In this document: positions 5,677 through 9,341 of the stretch, one piece after another
How positions within the stretch are numbered: the first letter of the stretch is position 1
How the letters are laid out: each line of letters begins with the position of its first letter
Source of the DNA: Neisseriaceae bacterium
Lineage (GTDB): Bacteria > Pseudomonadota > Gammaproteobacteria > Burkholderiales > Neisseriaceae
Direction: 5' to 3'
Assembly (NCBI GenBank): GCA_017446355.1
Contig: JAFSQZ010000050.1
Span: 1-9,341, forward strand
Length of the DNA: 9,341 bases
Program-made: the position numbers and the translations under genes
Notes under the pieces: model-generated
What the model was told of the DNA's origin: nothing
Databases searched by the model: none
The model's input: only the letters and a program-made list of their open reading frames with translations

Positions 5677-6482
5677 TAAACAGAAAAACGTTAGCACGTT
5701 TAGGTATGCTATTGGGAAGCATATTGGTATTAAATGCCTGCGTAACCGAAGGCACTGGTGCTAATTTAACCCAATTTAAAGGTTTGAGTAAAAAAGAACG
5801 CCAAGAAGAACATGCTAAATTTCGTACACAACAAGCAATGGCTTACTTTATTGAAATGCGTGATTATCGCCAAGCCGTTGCGTCCATTGAAGATGCCATT
5901 AAATCTGATGCCGATTACGATATGGCCTGGTTGGTACGCGCACAAATTTATCAAGCCTTAAAAACATATGATAAAGCTGAAGAAAGTTTTAGACGTGCTT
6001 TATCCATCTCTCCAGATAGTTCAGAAATCAACAACAATTACGGCTGGTATTTATGTGCGATTAAACAAAACTATGACCAAGCCAATCAGTATTTTGACAG
6101 AGCATTAGCAGACCCAACTTACCCCACACCAGAAAAAACCTATCTCAACAAAGCCATTTGTAGTGCCAAATCAGGACAAACACAAATGGCAGATAGCTAT
6201 TTTGAGCGTGCCTTAACCATGAATCCTGAATTTATTTTTGTTTACAAAGAGCGTGCGCGTGCCAAATTCAATAATGGCAACATCAACACGGCTGATGAGT
6301 TGTTCAGAGTTTATCAAAGCAAAGTAGAACGTTTAATGGCAGATGACTTACTTTTGGGTTGGCGCATTGCTAAAGCACAAGGTAAAGAACAAGATGCCTA
6401 TGAATACGAAGCACAGTTACGCGAAAGCTTCCCCTATTCAGATGAATTAAAAACAATTAGTAAAGGTGGACAAAATGAATAA
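5673..6482 (+). CDS. pilW: Type IV pilus biogenesis/stability lipoprotein PilW (PilF family)
   Basis: The 269-residue TPR lipoprotein is required in Neisseria for stable type IV pili and, in the PilF family, for outer-membrane secretin assembly. The signal peptide is short and basic (MINRKTLARLG), with a hydrophobic stretch and lipobox LNAC at 20-23, so Cys23 should be lipidated. Val24 at +2 agrees with outer-membrane sorting. TPR motifs run from about 51 to 220, including the family hallmark NNYGWYLC (121-128). Cys128 and Cys163 lie in neighbouring repeats and could form the disulfide I recall from meningococcal PilW. ATG 5673 was chosen over the in-frame upstream start at 5643 because that would lie within rlmN and bury the signal peptide; GGAG at 5661-5664 is the ribosome site. 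The gene overlaps rlmN by 4 bases and the rodZ-like gene by 8. Pili of this kind also drive DNA uptake, which fits the DUS-rich sequence. Confidence 0.95.
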   Translation: MINRKTLARLGMLLGSILVLNACVTEGTGANLTQFKGLSKKERQEEHAKFRTQQAMAYFIEMRDYRQAVASIEDAIKSDADYDMAWLVRAQIYQALKTYDKAEESFRRALSISPDSSEINNNYGWYLCAIKQNYDQANQYFDRALADPTYPTPEKTYLNKAICSAKSGQTQMADSYFERALTMNPEFIFVYKERARAKFNNGNINTADELFRVYQSKVERLMADDLLLGWRIAKAQGKEQDAYEYEAQLRESFPYSDELKTISKGGQNE

Positions 6483-7377
6483 CGATCATGATCAAAATAA
6501 CGAAATCATGAGTGCAGCTAAATTTGGTGCTTACTTATGTCATCTGCGCAAACAAAAAAACCTTTCTTTGGGTGAAGTTTCAGAACGCTTAAAACTGCCT
6601 GTACGTCAACTTGAAGCTTTAGAAAAAGGCAACTATGAAATCTTGCCTGAACCTGTATTTATACGTGGTTTCATACGCAGTTATGCCAGCTTTTTAGATG
6701 CCGATGAAGAAAAATTAAATCACTATCTTGCCCACTTTTCGCCACCTAAAAATATTAAAACCGAAACCGTTGGTGAGATGAACTATCTAAATAAAAAAAT
6801 CAGCAAACCGTTTCCTACTTGGATTTTAGGTTTGCTTGGATTGTTGATTATTGGTGGAATTATTTATGCGTGGCAAAGCAAATCAACCAAAGAACACAGC
6901 ACCCAGACACAAAAAAGTATTGCTAGCGAAACTATGGTTGTCAACGATACACCTAGTAACATCAATGCCAGCAACGTACAGATTACACCTATGGTTGCCA
7001 GCGATTTAAACGCCGGTTTCGCTGCATCAGCAAACACTAATCAAAAAAGTTTAGCAGCATCAGCCACAACAGCTACCACAAACAATGAAGTAGCAACAGC
7101 AGCAGAGGAGTTAATGATTACCACACACCATCGTACTATGTTGACTGTTACCAATGCTAAAGGTGAAATACTCATTAGCCGTATTGTGCCTGCGCGTAGC
7201 GAACATCGTTTTACTGATGGAGCCCCTTTTGATGTACGCATTGGTTATGCCACAGGCTCAACCGTAACATTTAATGGTAAAACCATTGATGTCGACGCAT
7301 ATACAAAAGACAGAACCGCTACCTTTAAAACAGATAACAACATCGCAACAATCGCTACTGCTTCGGCAGCGAACTAA
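6475..7377 (+). CDS. rodZ: RodZ-like cytoskeletal membrane protein (HTH_25 / DUF4115)
   Basis: The 300-residue bitopic protein has RodZ architecture. Residues 14-85 form a Cro/CI-type helix-turn-helix (FGAYLCHLRKQKNLSLGEVSERLKL with the conserved LEALEKGNYEILPEPVFIRGFIRSYASFL); in RodZ this cytoplasmic domain binds MreB rather than acting mainly on DNA. A basic juxtamembrane stretch (KKISKPF) precedes one transmembrane helix at about 114-133 (WILGLLGLLIIGGIIYAW). A Ser/Thr/Ala/Asn-rich periplasmic linker (about 136-210) leads to a beta-rich C-terminal domain (212-287: LTVTNAKGEILISRIV, APFDVRIGYATGSTVTFNGK). Start ATG 6475 has AAAGG at 6463-6467 seven bases upstream; GTG 6466 would overlap that site. 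It overlaps the 3' end of pilW by 8 bases (ATGAATAA). The role in cell shape is inferred from the family; some neisserial homologues are annotated only as HTH proteins. Confidence 0.85.
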   Translation: MNNDHDQNNEIMSAAKFGAYLCHLRKQKNLSLGEVSERLKLPVRQLEALEKGNYEILPEPVFIRGFIRSYASFLDADEEKLNHYLAHFSPPKNIKTETVGEMNYLNKKISKPFPTWILGLLGLLIIGGIIYAWQSKSTKEHSTQTQKSIASETMVVNDTPSNINASNVQITPMVASDLNAGFAASANTNQKSLAASATTATTNNEVATAAEELMITTHHRTMLTVTNAKGEILISRIVPARSEHRFTDGAPFDVRIGYATGSTVTFNGKTIDVDAYTKDRTATFKTDNNIATIATASAAN

Positions 7378-7380
7378 TTA

Positions 7381-7392
7381 TTCAGGCAGCTT
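7381..7392 (-). repeat. DUS copy after the rodZ-like gene
   Basis: TTCAGGCAGCTT carries the exact core on the minus strand (AA prefix). It lies three bases after the rodZ stop and is part of a 14-base direct repeat (TTCAGGCAGCTTAA, 7381-7394) that recurs at 7444-7457 on the far side of the terminator. Confidence 0.75.
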
Positions 7393-7407
7393 AAAAAAGC
7401 GTAAACA

Positions 7408-7438
7408 AAAAGAGCAAAAGTCAAACTTTTGCTCTTTT
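7408..7438. terminator. Strong bidirectional intrinsic terminator between rodZ and hisD
   Basis: AAAGAGCAAAAG (7409-7420), extended by A7408, pairs with CTTTTGCTCTTTT (7426-7438) to give a 13-bp perfect stem with loop TCAAA. A T-run closes it on the plus strand (TTTTGTGTTTT), and the A-run at 7407-7411 supplies the T-run on the minus strand. It can therefore terminate both rlmN-pilW-rodZ transcripts and convergent hisD transcripts. Confidence 0.9.
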
Positions 7439-7443
7439 GTGTT

Positions 7444-7455
7444 TTCAGGCAGCTT
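7444..7455 (-). repeat. Second DUS copy in the rodZ-hisD gap
   Basis: TTCAGGCAGCTT, same orientation as the copy at 7381. The two copies are 63 bp apart and flank the terminator hairpin as direct repeats, so here the DUS are not the stem themselves. Confidence 0.75.
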
Positions 7456-7472
7456 AACACTTCTATAAATTC

Positions 7473-7560
7473 GTCATTCTGAACTTCCCATAGGAAAGAG
7501 AAGAAACTCATTCTTTGTTTTATAAAAAATTCTTCACTTTTCTTTATCGTTCAGCATAAC
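7473..7560. repeat. 88-bp imperfect palindrome, possible interspersed repeat
   Basis: GTCATTCTGAAC at 7473-7484 is mirrored by GTTCAGCATAAC at 7549-7560, with ten of twelve positions complementary. Inside, GGAAAGAGAAGAA (7493-7505) and TTCTTCACTTTTCTTT (7530-7545) are largely complementary as well. Ends like GTCATTCTGAAC are familiar from small palindromic repeats in several bacteria. No coding capacity is seen. It could be a miniature element, or part of the hisD 3' end. Confidence 0.45.
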
Positions 7561-7602
7561 AAATTATAAAAAATAGCGGTTTATAGTAGCGATTTCAGCT
7601 TA

Positions 7603-8895
7603 TCAATCTTTTAATCGCAATTCTGCTGCTCGAGCGTGTGCAGTTAAACGTTCACCATGTGCGAGCGTGCTGGCAATTTTGCCAAGTTTTTGTGCGCCAT
7701 CTTCGGAAACTTGAATTAAACTAGAACGTTTTTGAAAGTCATAAGTTCCCAGTGGTGAAGAAAAACGCGCAGTGCGACTGGTAGGTAAAACGTGATTAGG
7801 ACCAGCACAATAATCACCTAAACTTTCACTGGTATAACGTCCCATAAAAATAGCTCCTGCATGGCGAATTTTTGTTGCCCAGTTTTGTGCATTTTCCAGT
7901 GATAATTCCAAATGTTCAGGCGCAATATCATTCGCAATTTCACAAGCCTCATCTAGATCTTTTGCCAAAATCATAATGCCACGATTGCTTAAAGAAGCTT
8001 CAATAATTTCGCGACGAGGCATCGTTTCAATCAATTTATTCATACTTTCTTTGACGGCATCAAGATAATCTTGTGAAGTACTAATCAAAATAGCTTGAGC
8101 AATCTCATCGTGTTCCGCCTGACTGAACAAATCCATCGCCACCCAATCAGCAGGAGTACTACCGTCTGCAATCACAAGAATTTCGCTAGGACCTGCCACC
8201 ATATCAATGCCAACCACCCCAAAAACACGGCGTTTAGCAGCAGCAACATAAGCATTACCAGGACCTGTGATTTTGTCTACTTGTGGTATGGTTTCTGTGC
8301 CGTATGCCAACGCAGCAACTGCTTGTGCGCCACCAATGGTAAACACTTTAGTAACGCCCGCCACAAACGCAGCCGCTAATACAATATCGTTGCGTTCACC
8401 TTTGGGTGTAGGAACAACCATAATAATTTCACCCACGCCAGCAACGTGTGCAGGCATAGCGTTCATAATCACAGAACTGGGATAAGCAGCTTTGCCACCT
8501 GGTACGTAAATACCCACGCGATCCAATGCAGTAATTTGTTGCCCCAACAAAGTGCCATCGTCATCAGTGTATTGCCAAGATGTCAATTTTTGTTTTTGAT
8601 GATATTGTTCAACACGTTTAGCAGCAGTTTTCAGCGCGTTTTGTACTTGTTCAGGCAGCCTGAAAAACGCCGCTTCCAAATCATCTTGATGCAATGTTAA
8701 ATCAGTCATATCTTGTGCATTTGTGCCATCAAATTGATTAGTGTATGACACCACCGCTTCATCACCGCGTTGCTGAACATCTGCACAAATACTTGCCACC
8801 GCTTGATCCACTTTGGGATCTTGTGCGGTTTCAAAAGCCAATAATTGCTTTAATTGCTCTTTAAAATCAACTGACTGTGTATTTAAGTATTTCAT
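7603..8895 (-). CDS. hisD: Histidinol dehydrogenase
   Basis: The 430-residue zinc enzyme carries out the last two steps of histidine synthesis, oxidising L-histidinol to L-histidine with two NAD+. The zinc ligands are all present at or within one residue of E. coli numbering: Gln259 and His262 in DLFSQAEHDE, Asp361 in ESLGDYCAGPNHVLPT and His420 in GERLTAHARAAELR. The catalytic pair is Glu327-His328 in NDIAPEHLEL. Further blocks are RVGIYVPGGKAAYPSSVIMNAMPA (126-149), GGAQAVAALAYGTETIPQVDKITGPGN (188-214) and DMVAGPSEILVIAD (231-244). I chose ATG 8895 rather than TTG 8910: GGGGA at 8903-8907 serves as ribosome site seven bases before the ATG and would otherwise be inside the gene. The gene is convergent with rodZ, has its own promoter and a terminator downstream, and so appears monocistronic; no other his gene is in the window. 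A DUS lies inside it at 8650-8664. Confidence 0.98.
   Translation of the reverse strand: MKYLNTQSVDFKEQLKQLLAFETAQDPKVDQAVASICADVQQRGDEAVVSYTNQFDGTNAQDMTDLTLHQDDLEAAFFRLPEQVQNALKTAAKRVEQYHQKQKLTSWQYTDDDGTLLGQQITALDRVGIYVPGGKAAYPSSVIMNAMPAHVAGVGEIIMVVPTPKGERNDIVLAAAFVAGVTKVFTIGGAQAVAALAYGTETIPQVDKITGPGNAYVAAAKRRVFGVVGIDMVAGPSEILVIADGSTPADWVAMDLFSQAEHDEIAQAILISTSQDYLDAVKESMNKLIETMPRREIIEASLSNRGIMILAKDLDEACEIANDIAPEHLELSLENAQNWATKIRHAGAIFMGRYTSESLGDYCAGPNHVLPTSRTARFSSPLGTYDFQKRSSLIQVSEDGAQKLGKIASTLAHGERLTAHARAAELRLKD
8650..8664. repeat. Palindromic DUS inside hisD
   Basis: TTCAGGCAGCCTGAA reads as AG-simDUS on the minus strand (8650-8661) and as the Kingella-type AGGCAGCCTGAA on the plus strand (8653-8664). 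On the hisD strand it encodes Phe-Arg-Leu-Pro-Glu (residues 78-82). Confidence 0.8.
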
Positions 8896-8915
8896 TTTAA
8901 GTTTCCCCAATAAGT

Positions 8916-8927
8916 TTCAGGCAGCCA
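8916..8927 (-). repeat. DUS copy in the hisD leader
   Basis: TTCAGGCAGCCA is the exact core on the minus strand with a TG prefix. It starts directly at the last base of the predicted hisD -10 element, so the transcription start would fall inside the DUS. Confidence 0.7.
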
Positions 8928-8955
8928 TTGTACCGAAAAACAATTGCCTAACCAA
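8927..8955 (-). promoter_or_regulatory. Probable sigma-70 promoter of hisD
   Basis: On the minus strand TTGGTT (8955-8950) and TACAAT (8932-8927) are separated by exactly 17 bp. The -10 matches five of six consensus bases, the -35 only three. Transcription would start near 8920, leaving a leader of about 25 bases with the GGGGA ribosome site. A leader this short has no room for a histidine attenuator. Confidence 0.6.
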
Positions 8956-9039
8956 ATGAAATAAACGGTATTTTAGGGTGTTTATCGTAGAAATTTGTAG
9001 CATTATTTACAGTATTTGAAAGATAATAGTGAAACGAAA

Positions 9040-9145
9040 CAGCATAACCGCCGTAGGAAAGGTCTTCGCCCCACCGCAACGGCTTTTCCAAAAACAGCCG
9101 CATTGTAGATATCATAGCAATATGCCTTACAATAAAGCCAAGCAT
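9040..9145 (-). other. GC-richer block of unknown nature, with a doubtful 65-codon ORF
   Basis: This block stands out from AT-rich flanks. The minus strand is open from ATG 9145 to a TAG at 8948-8950 (65 residues; MLGFIVRHIAMISTMRLF at the start, EKPLRWGEDLSYGGYAV in the middle). It lacks a good ribosome site and its end runs into the hisD -35 element, so I doubt it is a gene. The DNA can fold: CGGCT 9080-9084 with AGCCG 9096-9100, and GCCGT 9050-9054 with ACGGC 9079-9083 as an alternative. A possible minus-strand extended -10, TTGCTATGAT, lies at 9120-9111. I recognise no family with confidence; small RNA, dispersed repeat or remnant coding sequence are all possible. Confidence 0.3.
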
Positions 9146-9149
9146 TTTT

Positions 9150-9341
9150 GTTTAAACTTTCACAAATAAATCAATTAAAAATCAATAAGATAAAATAAAA
9201 TTACACAACAAAACCAGCCTAAAAACCGCCACTATCAAAGCAAGCCCCACCAACCCCAAATTAAGCAAGCAAACCACAAAACAAAACACTCTTTAATCTT
9301 TCCCAAAAACAACCTAAAAAAACACAAAAAACCGCACAAAA
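9150..9341. other. A/C-rich, G-poor intergenic tract with no recognisable gene
   Basis: From 9181 to 9341 I count about 86 A, 47 C, 20 T and 8 G. No reading frame on either strand resembles a protein. AAGCAAGC occurs twice (9238-9245 and 9263-9270), next to short C-runs. On the plus strand such a C-rich, G-poor RNA would have the composition of a Rho utilisation site. It may also be the far upstream region of a gene beyond the window. Confidence 0.5.

Noticed and set aside
4542..7380. No DUS core over 2.8 kb spanning rlmN, pilW and rodZ
   Set aside because: With about one copy per 670 bp, a gap this long somewhere among 14 copies is not surprising (rough chance estimate near one in five). 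Near-misses exist (for example GGCTGCCTGTAA around 5309).
7580..7602. TATAGTAG motif suggestive of a Correia-type element end (TATAGTGGATTA)
   Set aside because: The match stops after a few bases and no opposite end is found within the next 160 bp.
8895..8910. TTG at 8910 as the hisD start
   Set aside because: It would place the GGGGA ribosome site inside the gene and add five residues absent from the family; ATG 8895 gives the normal 430 residues.
8896..8926. Histidine attenuator or leader peptide before hisD
   Set aside because: The leader from the predicted start is only about 25 bases and has no run of histidine codons.
1..9341. Defence system, prophage, CRISPR array, tRNA, rRNA or transposase
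   Set aside because: All convincing frames are housekeeping genes. I found no regularly spaced repeats, no tRNA-like cloverleaf and no mobile-element protein on either strand.

Overview
The window is a stretch of core chromosome from an AT-rich member of the Neisseriaceae (Betaproteobacteria). Two things point there: every recognisable protein is of neisserial type (long IlvA, small FKBP, UbiG, RNB nuclease, Ndk, RlmN, PilW, RodZ-like protein, HisD), and the sequence holds 14 exact copies of the 10-mer GCTGCCTGAA on either strand. This is the core of the DNA uptake sequence (DUS) dialect that I recall as AG-simDUS (AGGCTGCCTGAA, described from Simonsiella muelleri). The low GC content fits Simonsiella or a close relative; Kingella and Alysiella are alternatives. 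The species is an inference.

Layout. Bases 1-569 are the 3' end of ilvA (threonine deaminase regulatory domains). A 187-bp gap with a palindromic DUS leads to a cytoplasmic FKBP-type peptidyl-prolyl isomerase (757-1086), closed by a terminator built from two inverted DUS copies. Then come ubiG (1178-1891, ubiquinone synthesis) and, 46 bp on, an RNase II-family (RNB) exonuclease (1938-3782). A 283-bp gap with a likely promoter precedes ndk (4066-4500), again closed by an inverted-DUS terminator. rlmN (4582-5676), pilW (5673-6482) and a rodZ-like gene (6475-7377) follow as a translationally coupled run with 4- and 8-base overlaps, ended by a strong bidirectional hairpin. hisD (8895-7603) lies on the minus strand, convergent with rodZ, with its own promoter. 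The last 446 bp carry no convincing gene: they hold the hisD promoter, a GC-richer and possibly structured block (about 9040-9145), and an A/C-rich, G-poor tract to the window end.

Functionally, rlmN-pilW-rodZ combines ribosome/tRNA methylation, type IV pilus biogenesis and cell-shape control. It resembles the widespread proteobacterial order ndk-rlmN-pilF-rodZ-ispG, except that ispG is not next. ilvA, hisD, ubiG and ndk are housekeeping metabolism. I see no mobile element with a transposase, no CRISPR array, no tRNA or rRNA, no defence system and no convincing new multi-gene system. The points worth a second look are the behaviour of the DUS repeats (palindromes, terminators, recurrent Leu-Pro-Glu codons, promoter overlap), an 88-bp imperfect palindrome near 7473-7560, and the unexplained 3' end of the window.
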